64,000 nucleotides of DNA from JANQRZ01 sp965215165 (GTDB lineage: Bacteria > Bacteroidota > Rhodothermia > Rhodothermales > JANQRZ01): NCBI GenBank assembly GCA_965215165.1, contig CBDCCX010000006.1:2232001-2296000 (forward strand). Reading direction: 5' to 3'. Of the stretch, positions 24,690 through 31,722 are shown piece after piece. A model generated the notes under the pieces. The model was not told the origin of the DNA, searched no databases, and saw nothing but the letters and a program-made list of their open reading frames with translations. Within the stretch, counting starts at the first letter, position 1. The number at the start of each line of letters is the position of its first letter. The translations under genes and the position numbers were made by a program.

Positions 24690-25090
24690 TCTTCGCGTCC
24701 CCGGTGGGTGGATGCGACGCAGCGGAGGGCTGGAGGTGAGGGCCGCTAGGCGCTCATCCTTCCGGCGCACCGACCAGACGCGCGCAGCGTTGTACCTAAA
24801 GATACGAGAAGCCGCCCCAGCTATGTGCGCCCTGACGCTGAACGAGGTGCCCTCGGCGCTGCTCGCCTCGTCCCGACTCCGGCAGGGCTCAGAGGCGGTT
24901 TGTGATTCCCAATCGTAGGCTGCGAGCGGCTGCGAAGCGGCTCGTCCGGTGGAGTCGCTCCTCGCCTCGATGCTTCGTATTCGCGCGCCTCGGCCCGCCG
25001 CTTCTCACGCGCTCTCGCCTTCTCGCTGCACCTACGAACAGTCTCTCAGCACTCACTCTCAGCACTCACGGGACGGGGAGCCCGTGCGCC
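24690..25090. other. 401-bp intergenic region upstream of the kinase
   Basis: No gene is supported. It lies between the kinase start and the stop of the next minus-strand gene, so it should hold the promoter of the kinase operon. Around 24890-25050 is a tract resembling the inverted-repeat-bounded element at 14969-15079: GTTTGTGATTCCC at its left end and AACAGTCTCT at 25037-25046. Overlapping ACTCACTCTCAGCACTCAC direct repeats follow to about 25070. Confidence 0.55.
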
Positions 25091-25954
25091 CTATCCCCCG
25101 ACGACCTGCCCGCCGTTCGGGTGGAGGGTCTGGCCGGTCATGTAGGAGGCGTCCTGCGAGGCGAGGAAGACGAACGAGGGCGCAACCTCCTCCGGCTGTC
25201 CGGCCCGGCCCATCGGGGTGTCCTGCCCGAACTCAGCGACCTCGTCGGCCGAGAACGAGGCGGGAATGAGCGGGGTCCAGATCGGCCCCGGCGCGACGGC
25301 GTTGACGCGGATCCCCTTCTCGGCCAGGTTCTGCGAGAGCGACCGGGTGAAGGCGAGGATGGCCCCCTTGGTCGAGGCGTAGTCGAGGAGCGTCGGGTGG
25401 CCCTCGAAGGCCGTGATCGAGGTCGTGTTGACGATGGCGCTGCCCTCGCCGAGGTGCGGGAGCGCCGCCTGCGCCATGAAGAAGTAGCCGAAGATGTTGG
25501 TGCGGAAGGTGGTCTCGAGCTGCTCCTCCGAGATGTCGGCGAGGTCCTGCTGCACGATTTGCACCGCCGCGTTGTTGACGAGCACGTCGAGCCCGCCGAG
25601 CGCGCTCACGGTCTGCTCGACGGCCCGCTCGCAGAACGCTTTCTGCCCGACGTCGCCGGGGAGCAGGAGACAGCGCTGCCCCTCGGCCTCGACGAGGCGC
25701 TGGGTCGTCTCGGCGTCCTCGTGCTCGTCGAGGTACACGACGGCGACGTCGGCCCCCTCGCGGGCGAAGAGGATAGCCACCGAGCGCCCGATCCCGCTGT
25801 CGCCGCCGGTGACGATCGCCACCTTGCCGCTGAGCTTGCCGCTGCCCCGGTAGCTCGGCGCGATTTCCTGCGGCTGCGGCTCCATGTCGGTCTCGTGGCC
25901 GGGCTGCCGGTCCTGGTGCTGGGCGGGGAAGGAGTCGGGGCGTTCAGTTTTCAT
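25091..25954 (-). CDS. SDR family oxidoreductase, YghA-like
   Basis: 288 residues from the ATG at 25954; a longer frame upstream lacks protein character. The N-terminal extension (MKTERPDSFPAQHQDRQPGH ...) is typical of the YghA/glucose-dehydrogenase-like SDR group. The Rossmann fold is intact: cofactor loop TGGDSGIGRS, NNAA motif in DVLVNNAAVQ, and catalytic Ser/Tyr/Lys in NTTSITAFEG and DYASTKGAI, followed by VNAVAPGPIWTPL. These NAD(P)-dependent dehydrogenases are frequent in general stress clusters with catalases and DUF892 proteins, as here. Substrate unknown. Confidence 0.9.
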   Translation of the reverse strand: MKTERPDSFPAQHQDRQPGHETDMEPQPQEIAPSYRGSGKLSGKVAIVTGGDSGIGRSVAILFAREGADVAVVYLDEHEDAETTQRLVEAEGQRCLLLPGDVGQKAFCERAVEQTVSALGGLDVLVNNAAVQIVQQDLADISEEQLETTFRTNIFGYFFMAQAALPHLGEGSAIVNTTSITAFEGHPTLLDYASTKGAILAFTRSLSQNLAEKGIRVNAVAPGPIWTPLIPASFSADEVAEFGQDTPMGRAGQPEEVAPSFVFLASQDASYMTGQTLHPNGGQVVGG

Positions 25955-26103
25955 GGTTTGGTTCCGGGAGCGGGAGAGGCGAGAGGGAGAAAACGAGGTG
26001 CCCCGTTCGGTCACGGCGTGAGACCCTGGCGAGCCTTGCGCCGCGGCTAAGACGAGAGAGCGAGGCACCCCGTTCGATCAGGTAGCGGGGTCGATTGGGT
26101 CAC

Positions 26104-26619
26104 TCAGACCGCCGCCGCGTCGGGGTTGACCACCCGCCGGGCGAGGCGCGAGAGCCGGTCGTCGGTGTCCTTCTCCTCCTCTAGGGTTTGCCCGAGGAGG
26201 TCGTGGTCCTGGCTGTGCCCGAGCATCTCGGCGTAGGCACAGACGGTGCCGTAGCCGGCGATCTCGTAATGCTCGACGCGCTGCGCGGCGGCGATGAGGC
26301 CGGCGTCAAGCACCGCCGGATCGGCGTCCTGGCCGAGCAGCCGGTTCTTCTTGCCGATGAGCTCTTCGCCCTCCTCGATGAGGCCCTTCATGGCCTGGCA
26401 GGTCTTGCCAGAGGGGTCTTCGCCGAGGCGGTCGAAGACCTGCTCCAGGCGCTGGACCTGGCCGCGCGTCTGGTCGAGATGGTCGTGGAAGGCCTGGGCG
26501 AGCTCAGGGTGACTGGCGGCCTCGGCCATTTTGGGGAGCGCGTTGGTGAGTTGCTGCTCGGCGTCGTAGAGGTCGCGGAGCTGCTCGAGGTAGAGGTCGG
26601 GGAGAGTGTTGAGCGGCAT
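26104..26619 (-). CDS. DUF892 (YciF-like) ferritin-like protein
   Basis: 171 residues from the ATG at 26619. The four-helix ferritin-like DUF892 pattern is clear: LPDLYLEQLRDLYDAEQQLTNALPKMAEAASHPELAQAF at the N-terminus, EEGEELIGKK in the middle and AAQRVEHYEIAGYGTVCAYAEMLG with EEEKDTDDRLSRLA at the C-terminus. The conserved Glu/His positions could bind a di-metal centre. YciF-type proteins are induced by osmotic and oxidative stress in enterobacteria. Its position between an SDR and a Mn-catalase region supports a stress role; the start region is shared divergently with the small repeat protein gene. Confidence 0.92.
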   Translation of the reverse strand: MPLNTLPDLYLEQLRDLYDAEQQLTNALPKMAEAASHPELAQAFHDHLDQTRGQVQRLEQVFDRLGEDPSGKTCQAMKGLIEEGEELIGKKNRLLGQDADPAVLDAGLIAAAQRVEHYEIAGYGTVCAYAEMLGHSQDHDLLGQTLEEEKDTDDRLSRLARRVVNPDAAAV

Positions 26620-26929
26620 GGTAGGGTCCTCGGTTGGAAGGGGAGCGCCCACGGGCGGGAGCGCCTCGCGGGCAGAGAGAGAACGTATCCAATCGGCCCG
26701 CGGCGTGGCATAGCAGGATCGTGCTATAGCGCAGTCGCCGCCTGCTTTCCTCCGCCCCGACCTCCACCTCGCCTCGCGAGCGTGCAGCGCCGGACGAGCG
26801 AGCGAGTAGCAGGATTCTCCGATGCAGATCTCTAGCGGGAACGGTCGGCTCGCGGGTGGGTGCGAACGCTGGCCGCCGGTCCCAACCGACGACCCTCACG
26901 TTCTCCAACCCCACCGATTGAGGTCTGTC
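26620..26929. promoter_or_regulatory. 310-bp divergent intergenic region with TAGCAGGAT motifs
   Basis: No gene is supported. It separates the DUF892 gene (minus) from the small repeat protein gene (plus). TAGCAGGAT occurs at 26711-26719, inside the palindrome-like ATAGCAGGATCGTGCTAT (26710-26727), and again at 26807-26815. Its reverse complement recurs at 32776-32784 upstream of the lipoprotein hydrolase at the other end of the stress island. This could be a shared operator or an alternative sigma element. Confidence 0.4.
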
Positions 26930-27076
26930 ATGGCTGATCAGAAGAAAGGTACCAAGGGCGGTTCCCAGAGCGGCTCGAAGGCTGGCTCCCAGAGCGGCAC
27001 CTCGCCCCAGAAAGGCGGCTCGAAGGCCGGCACGAAGAGTGGCTCGAAGAGCGGTTCGAAAGCCGGCTCCCGCTAG
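26930..27076 (+). CDS. Tiny Lys/Gly/Ser-repeat cationic protein
   Basis: 48 residues: MADQKKGTKGG followed by tandem variants of (Q/K)SGSKAGS and KGGSKAG, ending SKAGSR. It has no hydrophobic segment, many lysines and one arginine, so it is a soluble, intrinsically disordered cationic peptide. It is the only plus-strand gene of the stress island, starting opposite the DUF892 gene. Lys-rich low-complexity proteins of this size can bind nucleic acid or protect proteins during desiccation, but no family is recognised and function is not assignable. The regular codon repeats and clean stop support a real gene. Confidence 0.6.
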   Translation: MADQKKGTKGGSQSGSKAGSQSGTSPQKGGSKAGTKSGSKSGSKAGSR

Positions 27077-27180
27077 AGCAACCGACCTGTCCCCTCCCTG
27101 CTGTGGCTCTCCGTCTCCCCTGCGACGGGGGCCGCAGCAGGGATTAAGGTGGGAAAGGCTATCCGTTCTGCACCGGCGAG

Positions 27181-27891
27181 TCAGACGGCGAGCGCCGGAT
27201 TCGCGGCCGGAGTGGGCGAGAGCCGGCGGAGAAGGGCGAGGTCGAGGATGCTGAAGCCCACCTTCGAGAACACCGGGAGCACGACAAACAGGAGCGTATC
27301 GGTCGGCTGCCCGAACAGGCCCAGCCCCGACGGCCCGAGGACCCACGCCGTCGGGTATCCGATCCAGAACGCGGTGAGGTACCCGGCCACGGTCGTGTAG
27401 ACCCGCCCCAAGTCGTCGCCCTGGCTCTGGGCCAGCCGGCGGAGCGGACCCCACACGAGCCAGAACACCACGCAAAGCGCCGCCACCCCGATCCAGAAGA
27501 ACACGAAGCGCGTCGGGTAGGGCGAGAGGTCGCCGACGAGCCCGCATAGGATCATCACGACGTCGGCGGCCACGAGCGAGCCGACCAAAACGTAGTTCCG
27601 CTTCGGGAGCCGGTGCATCGCCGTGAACGAGAGGGCGAGCAGCAGCAGCGGGGTCGTCACGACCCAGTCCGCGTACCGTGCCCAGTACGTCGTCTGCCCC
27701 GCCACCTCGACCGTCCCGAGGTCGAGGGCCATCGCGAGGTAGGCGATCCCGGACCAGACCGGGATCAGGATGGCGACGAGATACTCCTCGCGGTGGACCC
27801 CGCGTGGGTTCCTAGCCCACACCGCGAACAAGAGCGCCCCAGCCGCCATGCAGGCGACGTAGAGCAGGAGGAGCGTGGTCTCGTAGGTCAT
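27181..27891 (-). CDS. Xenorhodopsin (Anabaena sensory rhodopsin-like microbial rhodopsin)
   Basis: 236 residues from the ATG at 27891, with seven transmembrane helices. The retinal Lys is K210 in LPVFSKVGFSILDL. Helix C reads ARYADWVVTTPLLLLALSF, giving D75 (counter-ion, D85 in bacteriorhodopsin), T79 and A86 (D96 in bacteriorhodopsin). Helix G carries P206 where bacteriorhodopsin has D212, the hallmark of xenorhodopsins, and D217 is kept. Numbering coincides with Anabaena sensory rhodopsin. Lack of the D96 donor and the D212-to-Pro change argue against an outward pump; known xenorhodopsins are photosensors or inward proton pumps. No soluble transducer gene is adjacent. No retinal biosynthesis gene is in the window. 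Confidence 0.93.
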   Translation of the reverse strand: MTYETTLLLLYVACMAAGALLFAVWARNPRGVHREEYLVAILIPVWSGIAYLAMALDLGTVEVAGQTTYWARYADWVVTTPLLLLALSFTAMHRLPKRNYVLVGSLVAADVVMILCGLVGDLSPYPTRFVFFWIGVAALCVVFWLVWGPLRRLAQSQGDDLGRVYTTVAGYLTAFWIGYPTAWVLGPSGLGLFGQPTDTLLFVVLPVFSKVGFSILDLALLRRLSPTPAANPALAV

Positions 27892-27931
27892 CGGGTCTCC
27901 GACAGGTAGCTGCGTCCCAGCCCTGTTTGCA

Positions 27932-27947
27932 CTGAAGTGCACTTCAG
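27932..27947. promoter_or_regulatory. 16-bp perfect palindrome upstream of xenorhodopsin gene
   Basis: CTGAAGTGCACTTCAG is perfectly self-complementary and lies 41 bp upstream of the rhodopsin start, between it and the stop of the preceding gene. The size and position suit a dimeric repressor or activator site. Confidence 0.5.
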
Positions 27948-27992
27948 GACGGAAGGACCATACCGCATGGGGAAGAGATGGAGGGGAAAGGT

Positions 27993-28550
27993 TCAGGCTC
28001 CGTCGCGCCCGAAGATACGGTCTCGCCCGAAGAGGTGGCCGAGGGCTTTGCGCGCCTCCGGGAGCACGAGCGGGAGCGACACCAGCGAGGCCAGGTTCGC
28101 CGCCTGGCAGTAGGCGCAGAGCGCCTCGTTCTCAGCCCACTCCTCACGCGCCAACGTCAGGTTCGTCGCCACATCCGAGGCCACCTTCGCCGCGAGCGCG
28201 AGCGGGAGCCACGGTGCGCGCTCGGCGCGGTCCTGGCCGCCGGCCCCGGCGAGGAGCGCCGTCACGCCGTAGGTCACGAGCATGGCCAGGCCATCCGGCG
28301 TCCGCGCCCGCTTGTAGGCGTAGTCCGAGGCGTCGACCTTGTCGGAGTCGAACGGCCCGACGGGCGGGTCCGGGAGGTGCTTGATGACGCCGGTCTGGTA
28401 CAGCCCGACCAGGATGCCGGCCGTCGCCCCAACCATCGACAGGCCGAGGACCTTGCGGCGGCGGCCGAGGTCGGGCGTGTCGCCGAGGCGGAGCTGGCGG
28501 CTGAGCTCGCTGGGCGAGGGCGCGGAGCCGGAGGAGAGCGTGAGCGACAT
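27993..28550 (-). CDS. Four-helix membrane protein with CxxC, possibly VKOR-like
   Basis: 185 residues with about four membrane helices (about 33-52, 92-110, 118-137, 148-168). Conserved-looking blocks are GLYQTGVIKHLPDPPVGPFDSDKVDASDYAYKRA after the first helix and ENEALCAYCQAANLASLVSLPLVLPEA before the last. A CxxC at the membrane face resembles the redox motif of vitamin K epoxide reductase homologues, and similar proteins are, as I recall, annotated that way. It is encoded immediately upstream of the xenorhodopsin on the same strand. A thiol-redox role would fit the oxidative-stress context, but this is inference. Confidence 0.6.
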   Translation of the reverse strand: MSLTLSSGSAPSPSELSRQLRLGDTPDLGRRRKVLGLSMVGATAGILVGLYQTGVIKHLPDPPVGPFDSDKVDASDYAYKRARTPDGLAMLVTYGVTALLAGAGGQDRAERAPWLPLALAAKVASDVATNLTLAREEWAENEALCAYCQAANLASLVSLPLVLPEARKALGHLFGRDRIFGRDGA

Positions 28551-28577
28551 GGGTGCGAGAAGGAGAAGGGAGAGGGG

Positions 28578-29603
28578 TTAGTGGGAGCCGTCACGCAGGC
28601 GCGCGGCCAGGGCGAGGCCCGCCCCGGCAAGCGCCGCCACGCCGAGCGCCCGCCACGGGTGCAGCACGGCGCTCGTGTAGAGGCTCGACTCGGCGACGTG
28701 GCCGTCGTAGCCGCCGCGCTCGCGCAGCCCGCCCGAGGCGTCGTCGAGGCTGTTCTGCCCCAGCGGGCGCGGCGGGCGGTCCTTCTTCGAGAGCGGGGCG
28801 AAGACGGTTTCCATGAGCCAGTCCATCAGGCCGGGCGCGTAGTAGCCGAGCATCGACATCTGCTTGCCGCCGCCGCCGACGAGCACGTCGCGTTGCGGGT
28901 GCTCGGCGCAGTGGAGGATCGTGCGCGCCACCACGTCGGGCGCGTAGACCGGCGGGGGGATGTCGGCGCGCTCGTCCATGAAGTTCTTGGCGTGCTCGGG
29001 GTACGGCGTGTCGATGGCGCTCGGCTTGACGAGCGTCACCGAGACCGGCGCGCCCTCGTCCTCGAGCTCCATCCGTAGGGCGTCGGTGAAGCCCTTGACG
29101 GCGTGCTTCGAGGCCGAGTAGATGCCCTGGAGCATGATGGCGCGGTCCGAGAGCACGCTGCCGATGTTGATGAGCGCGCCGCCATGAGGCCCGCCCTTCT
29201 GCTCGAGGTGCTTCACCGCCTCGAGCGAGCCGTAGACCAGGCCCCAGAGGTTGACCTCGAAGAGCTGCCGCATGTCGTCGATGGGGACCTCGTCGAGCTT
29301 GCCATAGATGAACCCCCCGGCGTTGTTGACCCAGGTGTCGAACCCGCCGAAGGCCTCCTGCGCCTTCTCGGCGATCCGGCGCACGTCGTCCTGCTTGGCA
29401 ACGTCTGCGGCGACGTAGACCGCCTTGCCACCCTGGCTGATGATCTCGTTGGTGAGCGCGCGGAGGTCGTCCTCGCTGCGGGCGGCGAGCACGAGGCGCG
29501 CCCCGCGCTCGGCGGCCTTGCGTGCAGTCACGAGGCCGATCCCGGAGGTCGCGCCGGTGAGGACGATTGTTTGGTCTTCGAGCTTTTTGAGGGAGACCGA
29601 CAT
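28578..29603 (-). CDS. SDR family oxidoreductase with C-terminal membrane anchor
   Basis: 341 residues. The SDR core (about 10-255) shows TGATSGIGLVTARKAAERGARLVLAARSE, NNAGGFIYGKL and catalytic GSVLSDRA...YSASKHAVKGFTDALRMEL. After the core come KQMSMLGYYAPGLMDWLMET and a C-terminal hydrophobic helix (HPWRALGVAALAGAGLALAARL), so the enzyme is probably bound to the inner membrane. This architecture is common among stress-cluster SDRs. It differs from the YghA-like SDR at 25091..25954 in cofactor loop (TGATSGIG versus TGGDSGIG) and is not a recent duplicate. Substrate unknown. Confidence 0.88.
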   Translation of the reverse strand: MSVSLKKLEDQTIVLTGATSGIGLVTARKAAERGARLVLAARSEDDLRALTNEIISQGGKAVYVAADVAKQDDVRRIAEKAQEAFGGFDTWVNNAGGFIYGKLDEVPIDDMRQLFEVNLWGLVYGSLEAVKHLEQKGGPHGGALINIGSVLSDRAIMLQGIYSASKHAVKGFTDALRMELEDEGAPVSVTLVKPSAIDTPYPEHAKNFMDERADIPPPVYAPDVVARTILHCAEHPQRDVLVGGGGKQMSMLGYYAPGLMDWLMETVFAPLSKKDRPPRPLGQNSLDDASGGLRERGGYDGHVAESSLYTSAVLHPWRALGVAALAGAGLALAARLRDGSH

Positions 29604-29642
29604 GGGAGGTGGTGTTTCGGGAGGAGAGCTACGAGAGCGGAG

Positions 29643-30011
29643 CTACGAGGGATCGAGCATCTCGCTGGGCCGCGACAAGAGGCCGGCCGAGAGGCCGGCC
29701 AGCCCCATCGCGAGGAAGGTGTTGCGCGCGCGGCGGTGGCCGGCGAACCCGAACAGCCACGGCGCGGCGAGGGCGAACGCGCCGAGCGCCGCGTCCACCG
29801 CGAGGTGGCCCCTGTAGGGCATCACGGGAAAGGTCCCCCACTCGGCGCGCGTGAACAGCGTCGAGAGCGCGATCGTACCGCTGGCGAGTTGGCAGAGACG
29901 AGCGGCCGTCGACTCGTCCTTGAAGTCGGCCAGGCCGGGGGCGAGCGCGACGAGGGGGATGTAGCTGTAGTCGGTGGCGGCGTGCTGACGCCGCGAGATG
30001 GGCTTGGTCAT
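29643..30011 (-). CDS. Small SPW-like membrane protein
   Basis: 122 residues from the ATG at 30011. Three to four hydrophobic helices alternate with short loops (YSYIPLVALAPGLADF, ASGTIALSTLFTRAEWG, MPYRGHLAVDAALGAFALAAPWLFGFAGHRRARNTFLAMGLAGLSAGLL). The pattern, with HLAVD and AAPWLFGF, matches small SPW-type membrane proteins of unknown function found in stress gene clusters. It lies 40 bp downstream (in transcription) of a hairpin-rich gap and just before the membrane-anchored SDR on the same strand. Confidence 0.7.
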   Translation of the reverse strand: MTKPISRRQHAATDYSYIPLVALAPGLADFKDESTAARLCQLASGTIALSTLFTRAEWGTFPVMPYRGHLAVDAALGAFALAAPWLFGFAGHRRARNTFLAMGLAGLSAGLLSRPSEMLDPS

Positions 30012-30211
30012 AAAGGGAGAGGCTAGGATGGCGCACCGCAGCCGAGCGGCTACGGTGCGCCCGAGATGAGGAGGGGCCGGGGCAGCGCCCCGGCGATGCA
30101 GCACAACGCTGCTGGAGGCGTGCGGGGCCGTTCGCAGCCCTTCACGTTGCATTCGTAGGCAGCCTCTCAGAGAACCCCACCGGCGAGGTGGTGAAGGGTT
30201 GAGGTGCTGCG
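30012..30211. repeat. Hairpin-rich gap between Mn-catalase and membrane protein genes
   Basis: Several consecutive hairpins: GGCGCACCG...CGGTGCGCC within 30030-30061, GCCGGGGC/GCCCCGGC at 30076-30094 (perfect 8-bp stem, loop AGC), GCAGC/GCTGC near 30098-30112, and CCACC/GGTGG near 30178. They lie downstream of the catalase gene and could terminate it or set differential expression of the following gene. Confidence 0.6.
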
Positions 30212-31039
30212 CTACTTCTCCTGCGCTTGCTGGACGGCGGCCTTCGGGCTCGCCATCCCCAGGTCCGGCTTCTCGCCACGCGGCGTCATCCGCTCGATCG
30301 AGAACTCGGCGCGCCCGTCGAAGCTCTGGCCGCCCGACCAATTGCCCTCGGGCTGCGGCACCGACTCGTCCTTGCCGAAGGTGAGGAAGCTGTAGTTGAA
30401 CTCGTCCGGCTCGAGGTCCTGCGGGAAGTTGTTCGGGATCGGGTGGTTCTCGCGCCCGCCGAGCTCCTCCCACGCCGCGAGCCACTGGTTCTGGTGCATC
30501 GTGTCGCGGGCGATGAGGTAGGCCAGCATGTCCTTCATGCCGGCGTCGTCGGTCATCTTGTAGAGCTGGACGGCGAGCATCCGGCCGGTCGACTCGGCGA
30601 GGGCATTGGCGAGCATGTCGGCGGCGGTGTTGCCGCTGGCGTAGACGTGGGAGCAGTTGAACGGCACGCCCGAGGCGTCGACGGGCATCGCCGCCATGCA
30701 CGTTGTGATGACATGCTGCACGTTCATCCCGCCCATCACGGCGGCGACCACCGGGTCGTTCGCCGCTTTGTCCTGCTCAAGAGGCGCGCCTTCGAGGTTG
30801 AGCGCGACCGCCGTGGCGAGCATCTCGATGTGGGCGATCTCCTCGGTGCCGGTTTCGAGGAGCATGTCGCGGTACTTGGCCGGGCCACGCGCGCCCCATG
30901 CCTGGAAGAGGTATTGGAGGCAGACGCGGATCTCGCCCTGGATGCCACCGATGGCCTGCTGGAGCGCCTTGGCGAAGACCGGGTTCGGGGCGTCGACGCG
31001 CACCGGGTACTGGAGCTTGCCGCCGTCGTGGTAGAACAT
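30212..31039 (-). CDS. Manganese catalase
   Basis: 275 residues. The di-manganese ferritin-like core is complete: Glu36 in QGEIRVCLQYLFQ, Glu/His in TGTEEIAHIEML (residues 65-73), a third Glu in ALAESTGRMLAVQLYKM and a His in ARDTMHQNQWLAAWEE, corresponding to the known ligands of Lactobacillus and Thermus enzymes. It disproportionates hydrogen peroxide without heme. The C-terminal tail (FNYSFLTFGKDESVPQPEGNWSGG) is typical. It lies in the stress island upstream of the SPW-like and SDR genes and downstream of sodC on the same strand; SOD product H2O2 would be its substrate. Confidence 0.96.
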   Translation of the reverse strand: MFYHDGGKLQYPVRVDAPNPVFAKALQQAIGGIQGEIRVCLQYLFQAWGARGPAKYRDMLLETGTEEIAHIEMLATAVALNLEGAPLEQDKAANDPVVAAVMGGMNVQHVITTCMAAMPVDASGVPFNCSHVYASGNTAADMLANALAESTGRMLAVQLYKMTDDAGMKDMLAYLIARDTMHQNQWLAAWEELGGRENHPIPNNFPQDLEPDEFNYSFLTFGKDESVPQPEGNWSGGQSFDGRAEFSIERMTPRGEKPDLGMASPKAAVQQAQEK

Positions 31040-31096
31040 GGAGGTGGGGGTTGAGAGATTGGAGGTGGACAGAGGTGCGGTGGAGGGGCAGCGGGC

Positions 31097-31663
31097 TCAG
31101 TCTTCGGCGACGACGCCGCAGCCGATGCGCGTGCCGGAGTCGCCGCCGGGGTCGGTCTCCAGGTCGTCGCGCCCGCTGTGGACGATCATCGCCCGACCGA
31201 GCACGCTCGAGAACGCAAGCCCGTCGACCGCGAGCGTCTTCGCCGCCCGGCCGTCCGCGCCGGCTGTGACGTTGCCGAAGTCGCCGAGGTGCTTCTCGCC
31301 CTCGTCGTCGTCGGGGGCCCCGTGGTCGTTCGTGCCGCGCGGGTCGTAGTGGCCGCCGGCGGCCCCGGCGATCTCGAGGACGCCGTCGCCGTCGGAGTCG
31401 CCAGGCTCGCAGGAGCCGGCGGTGTGGAGGTGGACCCCGTGCTCGCCGGCGCTGAGACCGCCGAGGGCGACCTCGATGCGGACGCCGTCGTCGGTGGAGG
31501 TGAAGGTGACGGTGCCGGCCACGCCGGTCGTGGTGTCCGGCGGCGACGTGATCGCAGCGCGGGCTTCGCGGTCGTCGCTGCCGTCGTCGTCGTCACTGTC
31601 GCAGCCGAGGAAGAAGATGAGCGGGAGCACGAGGAGGAAGGCAAGCACGGGGAGAGAACGCAT
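31097..31663 (-). CDS. Cu/Zn superoxide dismutase lipoprotein
   Basis: 188 residues from the ATG at 31663, which begins a lipoprotein signal ending FFLGC. An acidic linker (DSDDDDGSDD) follows, then the SodC barrel with metal ligands in HGVHLHTAGSCEPGD, GGHYDPRGTNDHGAPDDDEGEKHLGDFGNV and AMIVHSGRDDLETDPGGDSGTRIGCGVV. Cysteines in GSCE and IGCGV give the usual intrasubunit disulfide. It would dismutate superoxide in the periplasm. The gene is 57 bp upstream (in transcription) of the Mn-catalase gene, so superoxide and peroxide removal are encoded together. Confidence 0.95.
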   Translation of the reverse strand: MRSLPVLAFLLVLPLIFFLGCDSDDDDGSDDREARAAITSPPDTTTGVAGTVTFTSTDDGVRIEVALGGLSAGEHGVHLHTAGSCEPGDSDGDGVLEIAGAAGGHYDPRGTNDHGAPDDDEGEKHLGDFGNVTAGADGRAAKTLAVDGLAFSSVLGRAMIVHSGRDDLETDPGGDSGTRIGCGVVAED

Positions 31664-31722
31664 GAGGAGAGAGGAGGAGGGTTGCACAGGAGAGGGTGAG
31701 GGCTGATTCTTTCCTCACCAGG

